Shown here: piece by piece, positions 8,726 to 17,018 of the stretch
Layout: every line of letters starts with the position of its first letter
How positions within the stretch are numbered: the first letter of the stretch is position 1
Source: Planctomycetota bacterium
Lineage (GTDB): Bacteria; Planctomycetota; UBA8742; UBA2392
Reading direction: 5' to 3'
Length of the DNA stretch: 64,000 nucleotides
Assembly: GCA_022071975.1 (NCBI GenBank)
Contig: JAJVIO010000008.1
Span: forward strand, 62,001 to 126,000
Program-made: the position numbers and the translations under genes
Notes under the pieces: generated by a model
The model's input: the letters and a program-made list of their open reading frames with translations, nothing else
What the model was told of the DNA's origin: nothing
The model's database searches: none

Positions 8726-9621
8726 GGCTCGTCCCGTTCCAACTGGCTGCTGTCCGCCGTCTGCTGCCTGTTGCGCGATTCCACGACGCCCAGCCCGATA
8801 TACGTGGTCAGCACCAGTGCGAAGCCGACCAGCACCATGTAGTAGTGGCGACGGCCGTGCAGCAGGCCCACGCGGCGCCCAACGAATGCGGACAAAAGCA
8901 CCAGCCAAAGCACCAGGCTGGTGATCACCTTGGGGTTGTGCAGGATGTTGTCCCAGTCCGAGGGACTGAAGGCCAGGAAGCCAAGCGCGAATCCCACCGT
9001 TAGCAGCGGCAGCCCGATCACGATGCACGTGTTTACCAGCCGACGCAGCGATTCCAGGGGCGGAAGGCTGCGCATGACGGCGGGGTCCCTGCGCTTCTTC
9101 AGCATGCGCTCCTGCAGCAGGAACATCACGGCCGCCACGGTGGCCATGAAGAACACCCCGTAGGCCAGGATGGTCAACACGATGTGCAGCACCAAAAGCG
9201 GGCTGCCGAGGGGCTCGCTGCCGCCTGACGTGGCGGTACTCGCGAGCATCAGGTTGACCAGGAAGATGATGGCGATGGCCGGGTAGGCAAACGCGCCGAT
9301 TGAGGGCAGCTTCCGGACGCGCGTGGCCACGAAGTAGATCAGCGCCAGGAACAGCGCGCTGAGGGTCACCACGTCGAACATGTTCTGAAGCGGCTCGGTG
9401 CCCGCGGTGATGAAGCGCGCCACGAAGTACGCCAGCAGCGAGCCGGTACCCAGCGCGCCGGCCCAATCGGCCCAGCGCATGTGTACCTTTGAGGGCTGCA
9501 GCAATGCGGCCAATGCCGTCACCGCCGCGACAACGAACGCAGCAATGGAAGCGTGCAGAGCAATGGCCGCGGTGGGCGACATCGCCTGCCTGCTGAAATC
9601 ATGAAAGGTCTGCAGCAGCAT
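8710..9621 (-). CDS. CcsA/HemX-type cytochrome c assembly membrane protein
   Basis: The product has about 303 residues with some eight predicted membrane spans, for example AAFVVAAVTALAALL, LIYFVATRVRK region, AIAIIFLVNLMLAS and VLVGFALVLTTYIGLGV. The architecture and the LHIVLTILAYGVFFMATVAAVMFLLQER segment match the CcsA/CcmC/HemX superfamily. The tryptophan-rich WGWD haem-handling motif of true CcsA is not evident. Position directly before hemA matches HemX, which lowers HemA levels in Bacillus; that role here is inference. Start is uncertain: ATG 9621 is the first ATG, ATG 9582 is possible. Confidence 0.75.
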   Translation of the reverse strand: MLLQTFHDFSRQAMSPTAAIALHASIAAFVVAAVTALAALLQPSKVHMRWADWAGALGTGSLLAYFVARFITAGTEPLQNMFDVVTLSALFLALIYFVATRVRKLPSIGAFAYPAIAIIFLVNLMLASTATSGGSEPLGSPLLVLHIVLTILAYGVFFMATVAAVMFLLQERMLKKRRDPAVMRSLPPLESLRRLVNTCIVIGLPLLTVGFALGFLAFSPSDWDNILHNPKVITSLVLWLVLLSAFVGRRVGLLHGRRHYYMVLVGFALVLTTYIGLGVVESRNRQQTADSSQLERDEPCSGL

Positions 9622-9675
9622 GGTCACATTGGAGAGCGGTCGCGCCGGTCGCGCAAGCAACCGGCAGCGCCGGGG

Positions 9676-10767
9676 TTACTGGAAAACCTGGAACAGCAGG
9701 CTGGCAAAAGTGGTGATCGGCGCCTGTTCGCGGATGTCCTCAAAACCGCTGCGCAGCGTATTGATGGCGTTCAGCGTGTCGTTGAACAGGGTGTCGTCGT
9801 TGAACAGCTTGCCCACGGTGCCTTCGCCGGCGTTCACGCGCTCGACGGTGATGCCGATCTCGTCGGTCGCTTTCTTCACGCTGTCCAGCAGCGCGGGGGT
9901 TTTGCCCACCGCCGACTTGATGTTTTCTCCAGTCTCCTCGTCATTCAGCAGCACGCCGAAGAAACCCTTGCCGCTGTCCACTTTGTCCACGATCGACTTG
10001 ATGCTGCGGGTGGCCCCCACGGTGTTGTCGGTGGCGTCCTCCACGTTGCGCACGATGTTCTTGATGCGCATGGCCGTGTCCGCATCCTCCAGCAGCAACG
10101 AGGCGGCACCTTCGCCCGCGTTGATCTTCTCGGTGATGTCGCGCACGTTGGTCGTGATGCCCTTCGCGTCCTCACTCATCATGCGCACGTTTTCGACTGT
10201 GGCCGCCACGTCGCCCGCAACCTTTTCGTCATAGAGGATGGTGCCCACGGCGCCGCGACCGGCGCGCACGTCCTTCACAACGGCGTTGACGTCCTTGATG
10301 GTGTCCACGGCTACATCGATGCCTTCATTGATGCGGCTGATACCGCGGCTGGCGGCCGTGAACAGGTCTTCAACCAGCTCTCCGCGGATTTTTTCCCCTT
10401 CGGGCCATGGCTCAGGCGACTGGCCGATGTCGAGCGCAATGGCCTTTCCGCCGAAGGCGCTGCTGGGGATGATTTCGGCGTGGCAGTCACGGTTCAGAGT
10501 GATGTCGTCGTCAAGCAGGATGGCGACGTCGACGTTGCCGGTCTTGGCATCAATGTACATGTCCTGCACTTTTCCCTTGGGCACGCCGCTGATCCAGACC
10601 GGCGCGTTCTGCTGCAGGCCCGCGACGTTGGGGAACACGATCACGTACTTCACCTGCGCCACGCCGATCTTGATGCCGCCGGTTCCGCCGACATAAACGG
10701 CGAAATACAGCGCCACGGCGAACGACGCGAAAATCAGCAGGCCGACGATCAGGTCACGAATCTTCAT
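9676..10767 (-). CDS. mlaD: MlaD-type MCE-domain lipid transport protein
   Basis: The product has 363 residues. It is the periplasmic substrate-binding part of an MCE lipid transporter. One N-terminal membrane anchor (residues about 7-25, IVGLLIFASFAVALYFAVY) is followed by a single MCE domain at about 38-120 (VIVFPNVAGLQQNAPVWISGVPKGKVQDM, then IPSSAFGGKAIALDIG). The remainder is a long alpha-helical region with repeated DIxxxINxGEGT-like turns, suited to forming a hexameric needle. It overlaps mlaF by ATGA. Confidence 0.92.
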   Translation of the reverse strand: MKIRDLIVGLLIFASFAVALYFAVYVGGTGGIKIGVAQVKYVIVFPNVAGLQQNAPVWISGVPKGKVQDMYIDAKTGNVDVAILLDDDITLNRDCHAEIIPSSAFGGKAIALDIGQSPEPWPEGEKIRGELVEDLFTAASRGISRINEGIDVAVDTIKDVNAVVKDVRAGRGAVGTILYDEKVAGDVAATVENVRMMSEDAKGITTNVRDITEKINAGEGAASLLLEDADTAMRIKNIVRNVEDATDNTVGATRSIKSIVDKVDSGKGFFGVLLNDEETGENIKSAVGKTPALLDSVKKATDEIGITVERVNAGEGTVGKLFNDDTLFNDTLNAINTLRSGFEDIREQAPITTFASLLFQVFQ

Positions 10768-11762
10768 GCGTCTGTCTCCTCGGGCTCAAGGCTTGGTGTA
10801 GCATTCCGCGGCCCGGCTGTGTCCACCGGTCCCTCGGTTTCTTCCTGCGGTTGCAAAGCGGCCGCGGCGGCTTCTTCTTCACTGAGCAGCACGTAGCCCT
10901 GTTCGGCGGTGGCGACCGGGGCTTCTGATTCAATGGCTTCGAGACTGCGCTGGCTGAGCATGCCCGGCGCGACGCCGCGTATCACGGCTGTATTGGCGCG
11001 GCGGCTGATCGCGCCTTCGCGCCCGCCTGTGATGAAGTGCTGGACTTCCGGGATGGTGCTGGACTGGATTTCTTCGGGCGTTCCGATCTGGATCATGCTG
11101 CCCTTGTAGAACATGCCGATGCGGTCGCCGATCTCGAAAGCGCTGTCCATGTCGTGGGTCACCACGATCTGCGTCATGTGGTGCTCGCGCTTCAGGCGGT
11201 TGATCAGCTTGTCGATCTCGTTGGCGATCACCGGGTCGAGGCCCGACGTCGGCTCGTCGTACAGTACTATGCCGGGGTCAAGCGCCAGCGCGCGGGCCAG
11301 GCCGGCGCGCTTCTTCATGCCGCCCGAGATCTCGGCCGGGTACTTCTCGCGGTCCTGCCAGAGGTTCACGATCTCGAGCTTCTCCTGCACGATCTCGGCG
11401 CGCTTTTTGCGGCTCATTTTGGTGTGCTCGAGGAGCGGCAGCTCGACGTTCTCGAACAGCGTCAGCCAGGCGATCAGCGCTCCGGACTGGAACAGCACCC
11501 CGAACTTGCGCCGCATGATCTCGAGCTCGCGGCGCGACATGGTGGTGATTTCTTCGTTTTCGACGCGGATCGAGCCCTCGTCGGGGGCCATCAGGCCCAC
11601 CATGTGGCGCAGGGTGACGGACTTGCCGGTGCCGGAGTAACCGATGATCACGAAGGTCTCGCCTTCGCGCACGTCGAAACTGAGCTTGTCCAGAATCTGC
11701 CGCCCGGCCAGCACTTTGCTGACGCCCTCGAACTGTACGGCGAGTTTTGGCGAACCGCTCAT
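10764..11762 (-). CDS. mlaF: MlaF-type ABC transporter ATPase
   Basis: The product has 332 residues. It drives lipid movement together with MlaE. Walker A is GYSGTGKS, the Q loop is FQSGAL, the signature is ISGGMKKRAGLARAL (ISGGM as in MlaF), and Walker B is GIVLYDEPTSGLDP, followed by the H-loop VVTHDM. A C-terminal extension of about 80 residues, rich in Ala, Glu and Pro, goes beyond the normal MlaF end and has no visible motif. Overlaps mlaE by ATGA at 11759-11762. Confidence 0.95.
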   Translation of the reverse strand: MSGSPKLAVQFEGVSKVLAGRQILDKLSFDVREGETFVIIGYSGTGKSVTLRHMVGLMAPDEGSIRVENEEITTMSRRELEIMRRKFGVLFQSGALIAWLTLFENVELPLLEHTKMSRKKRAEIVQEKLEIVNLWQDREKYPAEISGGMKKRAGLARALALDPGIVLYDEPTSGLDPVIANEIDKLINRLKREHHMTQIVVTHDMDSAFEIGDRIGMFYKGSMIQIGTPEEIQSSTIPEVQHFITGGREGAISRRANTAVIRGVAPGMLSQRSLEAIESEAPVATAEQGYVLLSEEEAAAAALQPQEETEGPVDTAGPRNATPSLEPEETDA

Positions 11763-12547
11763 AGCACACCGGAAACGAACATCTTCACTATTCTATAGAA
11801 GCTGGTGAGCAGGTAGTTGAAAAACACCACCAGCGTCAGCGACAGAACCACGGTGTTGCGGCTTGCGCGGCCTACTCCCACTGCGCCGCCACTGGTCTTC
11901 ATGCCGATCGCGCATGCCACCGAGCCCGACACGATGCTGAACACGAATGACTTCAGCAGCCCCCAGTAGATGTCCAGGGCCTCAGCGCCATCTTCGGCGA
12001 ACCGAAGATAGTCGGACCACGTCACGCCGAGCTGCAGGTTCGAGACGATTCCGCCGCCGACGATACCGACCAGTGTGCCGATCACCGTCAGCACCGGGCC
12101 CATGATCGACAGGGCCACGATGCGCGGCATCACCACGAAACTGGCCGGGTTGATGCTCATTACCTCGAGCGCGTCGATTTCTTCGGCCACCTGCATGGTG
12201 CCGATCTCGGCCGCCATGCTGGAGCCCACCCGCGCGATGAGCACAAAACCCACCATCCACGGCCCCAGTTCACGAACCATCGCCGCCACCAGCACCAGAC
12301 CCACCAGGTTGGTCTGTCCGAAACGGGCGAACTCAATGCCTACCTGCAGGGCGAACACCATGCCGATCAGCAACATGAAGAAGCTGGCGATCGGGATGGA
12401 CTGGGTGCCGATCACGTGCATCTGTGTGAAGATCGCGCGGCGCCTGCGCCAGATCTGCGTGCTGTGGCCGATGGCCTCAAGCAGCAGCACAAGCGTGAAG
12501 CCCGCGCCTTTCAATGCCCGCGTGATGACGTTGTCCGTCCAGCTCAT
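11759..12547 (-). CDS. mlaE: MlaE-type ABC transporter permease
   Basis: The product has 262 residues. The inner-membrane permease of the MCE system has about five or six spans. Family segments include FFMLLIGMVFALQVGIEFARFG, GPWMVGFVLIARVGSSMAAEIGTMQVAEEIDALEVM (the conserved EIGTMxVxEEIDAL motif of MlaE) and VVLSLTLVVFFNYLLTSF near the C-terminus. It overlaps the upstream lipoprotein gene by ATGA, so the two are translationally coupled. Confidence 0.95.
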   Translation of the reverse strand: MSWTDNVITRALKGAGFTLVLLLEAIGHSTQIWRRRRAIFTQMHVIGTQSIPIASFFMLLIGMVFALQVGIEFARFGQTNLVGLVLVAAMVRELGPWMVGFVLIARVGSSMAAEIGTMQVAEEIDALEVMSINPASFVVMPRIVALSIMGPVLTVIGTLVGIVGGGIVSNLQLGVTWSDYLRFAEDGAEALDIYWGLLKSFVFSIVSGSVACAIGMKTSGGAVGVGRASRNTVVLSLTLVVFFNYLLTSFYRIVKMFVSGVL

Positions 12548-14103
12548 TTGCGGATCTTCAAGCCCCAGAACAGCCTGGTGTAACGGTCTTCGGGGCCGTG
12601 ATGATAGCCGAGCAGCCCGTACAGGATGTTGAAGTCTTCGATGTCACCCGGTTGCGGGCCATAGGCGTTCGGCAGGCGGTCGCGCGCCTGCTTGACCACG
12701 TGCCAATCGAACAGCGGCGCCAGGCTGAGGTCAACGTGGTAGGGGTCTTCCTCATAGCTGAACATGCGGAACAGGGCCTGCACCTTGGTCTCGTCAGGCC
12801 CCGCCTTGACGCTGAAGAACTTGAAGAACGGTCCGTAGGCGTTATCGAACTTCTCGTCGTTGAACGGAAAGATCGACAGCATGTCGAAGCTGACCGTGCC
12901 GTCGGTGTCCTTGGCGTACTTCATCAACGGCCAGACCCGCACCAGGTGCTTGGTGCGGATGGTGCCGTCCGGTTCAGGCAGGTAGCGCTTGAAATTCGCG
13001 AAAAACAGCGGGAACACCTGGTAGCGCGTTTCCGTGTACTCCGGCAACTGGTCTTCGTAGTACCAGAACAGCGGCCACAAGACGTTGATCGCTGTGCTGG
13101 TGCCGGCCGGCGTCTTGCGTTCGGAGTAATCCCACAGCGGCCATACGCGGTACTGCTTGAAGTTGTCGCCCTTGGCATAGCGGAAGATCGGCCAGAACGC
13201 GTCGATGATGGTGGTGTCGCTGAGTTCCGCGCGGGTGTAACTGAACATCGGGTAGTTCAGCACGAACAGCATGCTGAAGTTGGTGGTCACCGCGCTGGTC
13301 TTGAGCCCGAAGAGCGGATACACCATCAGCGCTTCCCGCGGGTACTTTTTATCCATGGCCTCGCGGTCGTAGCGGAACAGCGGCCACAGCACGGTCCAGC
13401 GGTCGGCCACGGGGAGCTTCTTGGTGCCGCCGGTGATTTCGTCCGGCACCTCCTTCCAGACCTCGGTGCGGCTGAACAACGGCATCACGCCGTAGGTGCG
13501 GTAGCCGGGACCGTAGCCCCACTTCACGATTGGGAACGGCAGGTAATAGGTGACGCGCCCCTGGCGGCGCAGCTCGACGTACAGCGGGAACATCACGAAG
13601 CGGACTTCGTCGTTGCCGAACACGCCCTTCAGGTTGCCGCCAAAGGGTGCCACGGCGAAGTGCGAGCCTTCGATTGTGCTTTCGCCGCCAAACACCAGCG
13701 GGAAGAAGAAGTAATCGAGCTCGCGGTGGCCGGGCGCGAAACTTACGTCGTTCCACCACACGAAGGGCAGCGCATGGAAGCGTGTCTCGCGGCGGCCTTC
13801 CCAACCCGGCCGTTCGCGTTCGCGGTAGCGGCTGAGGGGGTAGAAGAACAGGTGGTCTTCTTCATAGGCCGAAGGATCGCGGATGTAGCGGTAGAAGGGG
13901 CGCACGGTGGCGCTGAAGTAGCCGTCGCGACGCTCTTCCTGCTCTACGAAAGGCCCAAGCGCGCGGGAGGTGGCGTTGCCCTGCGCATCGATGCTCTCGT
14001 TGAAGAACGGCCAGGCATACGTGCGTACAGGCGGCTTGTCGCCTCCGACGACGCAGCCGCACAGACCGACTGCAAGCACAAACATGGCCAGACAAACGCG
14101 CAT
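12544..14103 (-). CDS. Lipoprotein with about 20 WPLF-type repeats (unknown function)
   Basis: The product has 519 residues and I do not recognise its family. A short signal peptide ends in the lipobox LCGC at residue 17, so it is probably a lipoprotein. The mature protein carries a recurring aromatic-aromatic-Pro-Leu-Phe-x-Tyr motif at about residues 30, 87, 133, 171, 207, 239, 261, 284, 303, 320, 342, 363, 390, 411, 444 and 462, roughly every 20 residues. Examples are LWPLFRY, FWPIFRY, VWPLWDY and LWPLFWY. The spacing suggests a repeated beta-strand unit, as in a barrel or solenoid. It is the first gene of the mlaEFD operon and is coupled to mlaE by ATGA, so a role as an outer-envelope partner in lipid transport is a reasonable inference. 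Confidence 0.85.
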   Translation of the reverse strand: MRVCLAMFVLAVGLCGCVVGGDKPPVRTYAWPFFNESIDAQGNATSRALGPFVEQEERRDGYFSATVRPFYRYIRDPSAYEEDHLFFYPLSRYRERERPGWEGRRETRFHALPFVWWNDVSFAPGHRELDYFFFPLVFGGESTIEGSHFAVAPFGGNLKGVFGNDEVRFVMFPLYVELRRQGRVTYYLPFPIVKWGYGPGYRTYGVMPLFSRTEVWKEVPDEITGGTKKLPVADRWTVLWPLFRYDREAMDKKYPREALMVYPLFGLKTSAVTTNFSMLFVLNYPMFSYTRAELSDTTIIDAFWPIFRYAKGDNFKQYRVWPLWDYSERKTPAGTSTAINVLWPLFWYYEDQLPEYTETRYQVFPLFFANFKRYLPEPDGTIRTKHLVRVWPLMKYAKDTDGTVSFDMLSIFPFNDEKFDNAYGPFFKFFSVKAGPDETKVQALFRMFSYEEDPYHVDLSLAPLFDWHVVKQARDRLPNAYGPQPGDIEDFNILYGLLGYHHGPEDRYTRLFWGLKIRK

Positions 14104-14143
14104 TGAGCCTTTGTAAGCGCAGGTAGGGGAAAAGCAAAGGGGT

Positions 14144-15169
14144 TCAGACCGCCACGGCCGGGCGGCGGCCGATCAGTTCATCTTCCGGCACGCCGACGAC
14201 GCTTTCGTAGTGGCGCGTGATCTCGTCGAGGATCTCGTGGAACTCCTCTCGGGTCTCCACCCGCGTGATCTGCGCGCGGTACTGGGCGCTGCCGGGGATG
14301 TCGCGCACGTACCAGGTCGCGTAGCGGCGCACCACCTGGCAGGCATGGCGCGCGTCAAACCCCTCCAGCAGCAGCTCAAAGTGCTCGCGCAGCACCGCCA
14401 GGCGCTCGATCGGGTCCGGCGTCGGCGTCACCACACGGCCGTGAAGCTGCATCTCGTCAATCTCGCGGAAAAGCCAGGGGCGGCCCCACACGCCGCGGCC
14501 GAGCATCACGCCGTCGCAGCCGGTCTCGCGCAGGATACGGATCGCGTCCTCGGGCTCCTTGATGTCGCCGCTGGCGATCACGGGGATGCTGAGCGCGGCC
14601 TTGAGTTCGCCGGTTCGAGTGTGATCGGCGAAGCCCTTGAAACTCTGGGCGCGGGTGCGCGGGTGGATGGTGATCGCCACCATGCCCGCCTCCTGGGCCA
14701 TCTTTCCGATCTGCACGAAGTTCAGGCAGTTCTCGTTCACGCCGGCGCGGATCTTGACCGTGACCGGGATCTTCACGGCGTTCACCATGGCCTCGAAGCA
14801 TTTGGCCGCGCGCTCGGGGTAGGCCATCAGGGCCGAGCCCGCGCCGCATTTGCCGATCTTGGGCACCGGGCAGCCCATGTTCAGGTCCACGGTGTCGTAG
14901 CCCTCGGCTTCGGCCATCTTGCAAGCCTCGGCCAGCCATTGCGGGTTGTTGCCTGCGAACTGGATGCCGACGGGACGCTCGTCCTCGCGGTAGTACTTGA
15001 GCGTCATCATCTTGCGGTTGTGGTGCAGGAAGCTCTCGACCTTCAGCATCTCCACGTAGGTCAGGCCGGCACCGTAGCGCTTGCACAGCACGCGGTAGGC
15101 ACGGTTGCTGATGCCGGCCAAGGGGGCCGCCACCAGGTTGTTCTTCAGTTGGAGATCGCCGTATCGCAC
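14144..15169 (-). CDS. dusB: tRNA-dihydrouridine synthase
   Basis: An FMN enzyme that reduces uridine to dihydrouridine in tRNA. The product has 341 residues. Family marks are NNLVAAPLAGISNRAYR, the catalytic Cys in DLNMGCPVPKIGKCGAGSALM, VTVKIRAGVNE, the IHPRTRAQSFKG segment and GCDGVMLGRGVWGRPWLF. A GTG at 15169 gives the family-length N-terminus VRYGDLQLKNN; a GTG at 15187 would add six residues, and neither has a clear ribosome binding site. It could join the same transcript as the following lipoprotein-mla operon, 40 bp downstream. Confidence 0.92.
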   Translation of the reverse strand: MRYGDLQLKNNLVAAPLAGISNRAYRVLCKRYGAGLTYVEMLKVESFLHHNRKMMTLKYYREDERPVGIQFAGNNPQWLAEACKMAEAEGYDTVDLNMGCPVPKIGKCGAGSALMAYPERAAKCFEAMVNAVKIPVTVKIRAGVNENCLNFVQIGKMAQEAGMVAITIHPRTRAQSFKGFADHTRTGELKAALSIPVIASGDIKEPEDAIRILRETGCDGVMLGRGVWGRPWLFREIDEMQLHGRVVTPTPDPIERLAVLREHFELLLEGFDARHACQVVRRYATWYVRDIPGSAQYRAQITRVETREEFHEILDEITRHYESVVGVPEDELIGRRPAVAV

Positions 15170-15331
15170 GCCTAACCACCGCCACACGCAAGGTTTAGCC
15201 GGTCAGTATGAAACAGGTGGGGGAGCGGTCAATCGGGCGTGCCTTACATTCTGTAGAATTTCGGAGCTGATTGCTTTTCCATGGCGTAGAATATGGAGTC
15301 GCTTGGACGGAAACGGTTACTGGAGACGGAT

Positions 15332-16897
15332 ATGGGACGCATCGGGCTGGTGATTGCAGGGACGCTGGGGCTGGCGCTGCCGCTGGGCGCGCAGGGCATC
15401 ACGGTAAAGAGCAGGGACGGCCACGTAGAAGTGCATGGCGAAGCCGAGAAGGCCGCGCCGGGCGACGCCATCGGCCCGGGCATGGTGAAGGGCGATCCCG
15501 AAGCCATGAGCGGCTTCGTGCGCGACGTGCAGAAGCTGCAGCACGGCCTGCTGGCGGATGGCGACCTCACCCAGGAAGAAATCAACACACTGGAAGAAAA
15601 GGCCCGCAAGAAGCTCGAGAAAGACATGGCCAAGCTCGGCGAGCGAGAGCGCGAAGCCGCCGCCGAGAGCGACCCGGAAGAAAAGGCCGAGCAGACGCTG
15701 GACGTCCGCAAAGACCGCTACCGCGCCAGCCTGCGCGCCCTTGAACGCGACCTGCTGTTCAGCGTGGAAAGCATTCGCGACGCCGGCCGCGGCAAGCTGG
15801 AGAGCGAGTTGGACGACCTGTCAGACAAGATCAAGGACACCTTCGCCGACCTGCACGACAAGATCGACGACGGCATGCCGGACAGCTGGCCGGGCACCTT
15901 GAACGATGCCCGCAAGTTCCACACCGAGTACAGCACGCAGATCGACAAGTGGGCCGGCAAGATCGGCGTGAACGCCGAAGTGCCCGACGCCCGCGAGCGC
16001 GTGGTGGAAATGAAGAAGTCACTGATCGCCCGCGTGAAGCGCCTGCGCAAGATCGGCAGTGACAAGTACCAGGACCAGCTGGATGACGTGGAGGAACGCA
16101 TCTACGCCAGCTTCGAAGGCCTTGAAGACAAGCTGGAAGACGCCGAACCCGCCGCATGGACCGGTATTCTGAAAGACGCCGACAAGTTCATGCTGAACTA
16201 CACGGCCGAGCTGGACGGGTGGGCCAAGAAAATCGGCGCCGACGAAGCGCTTCCCAGTCCGCTGGAGCGCCTGGGCGAATTGAACCGCGACCTTGACCAG
16301 AAAATTGAAGACCTGCGCCGTATCGGCGGCGAGGAGTACGAAGACGCCATTGATGAAATCGCCGAGCGCGTGGATGAGGTGTTTGCCGAGCTGAAGGACA
16401 AGATTCTCGACGGGTCAAAAGAGACCTGGGCCGCCACGCTGGAAACCGCTGCCAAGTACCACAAGCAGTTCAGCGAAGCCATCGAGATGTGGGAACGCAA
16501 GATCGTCGGCGCAAACGGCAAGATCGACCGCAAGCTGCCCGAGACTCCGAATCCGGACGTCGGCCCCAGCCCGGAAACGCCCGAAAAGGACGTCGTGCTG
16601 GGCAAGGGCGAGCACATGGACATCATCGAGGGCGTGCGCGTTGCGCGCCTGATGCCGCTGCCGCGCAAGCAGCTGGGTCTGGATCACGGCCTGTCGGTCA
16701 ATGAGATCGTGGACGCAGACAAGGCGCTGGCCCGCGCCAGGCTGGAGGTCTACGACATCATCCTCGAGGTGAATGGCGCGAAGATGGACAGCCGCACGGA
16801 ACTGCGCGACGCGCTGGCCGGTATCGAGAAGGGCAAGGAATATGAAGTCGTGATCCTGCGCAACGGCGAGAAGAAGACGCTGAAGGCGACCCGTTAG
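15332..16897 (+). CDS. Exported protein with three 90-residue repeats and a PDZ domain
   Basis: The product has 521 residues; I do not recognise the family of its central part. An N-terminal signal (VIAGTLGLALPLGA) is followed by an acidic helical region. Three repeats start near residues 132, 222 and 312 at an exact period of 90. Equivalent points are W186, W276, W366 and W207, W297, W387, with ends KWAGKIG, GWAKKIG and MWERKIV. Each repeat is predicted helical and highly charged. A Pro-rich linker leads to a PDZ-like domain at about 425-521 (VNEIVDADKALARARLEVYDIILEVNGAKMDSRTELRDAL). The start at 15332 has GGAG 7 bp upstream. It precedes a DegP-like protease, so an envelope quality-control or scaffolding role is possible. 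Confidence 0.85.
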   Translation: MGRIGLVIAGTLGLALPLGAQGITVKSRDGHVEVHGEAEKAAPGDAIGPGMVKGDPEAMSGFVRDVQKLQHGLLADGDLTQEEINTLEEKARKKLEKDMAKLGEREREAAAESDPEEKAEQTLDVRKDRYRASLRALERDLLFSVESIRDAGRGKLESELDDLSDKIKDTFADLHDKIDDGMPDSWPGTLNDARKFHTEYSTQIDKWAGKIGVNAEVPDARERVVEMKKSLIARVKRLRKIGSDKYQDQLDDVEERIYASFEGLEDKLEDAEPAAWTGILKDADKFMLNYTAELDGWAKKIGADEALPSPLERLGELNRDLDQKIEDLRRIGGEEYEDAIDEIAERVDEVFAELKDKILDGSKETWAATLETAAKYHKQFSEAIEMWERKIVGANGKIDRKLPETPNPDVGPSPETPEKDVVLGKGEHMDIIEGVRVARLMPLPRKQLGLDHGLSVNEIVDADKALARARLEVYDIILEVNGAKMDSRTELRDALAGIEKGKEYEVVILRNGEKKTLKATR

Positions 16898-16932
16898 CCC
16901 GGCATGGAATAGGCCGAACGCCTGTGTTGTTC

Positions 16933-16961
16933 AGCCCGCGGCTCACGCCGCGGGCTTTTTT
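16933..16961 (+). terminator. Rho-independent terminator
   Basis: A perfect 10-bp stem AGCCCGCGGC / GCCGCGGGCT with loop TCAC is followed by six T residues. It ends transcription of the repeat-PDZ gene before the DegP-like gene. Confidence 0.9.
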
Positions 16962-17018
16962 CTGGTATCACAAAGCCCGCAGGGCCCGTAACAAGGGTAG
17001 TTGCAGGAGGTTCGCACC

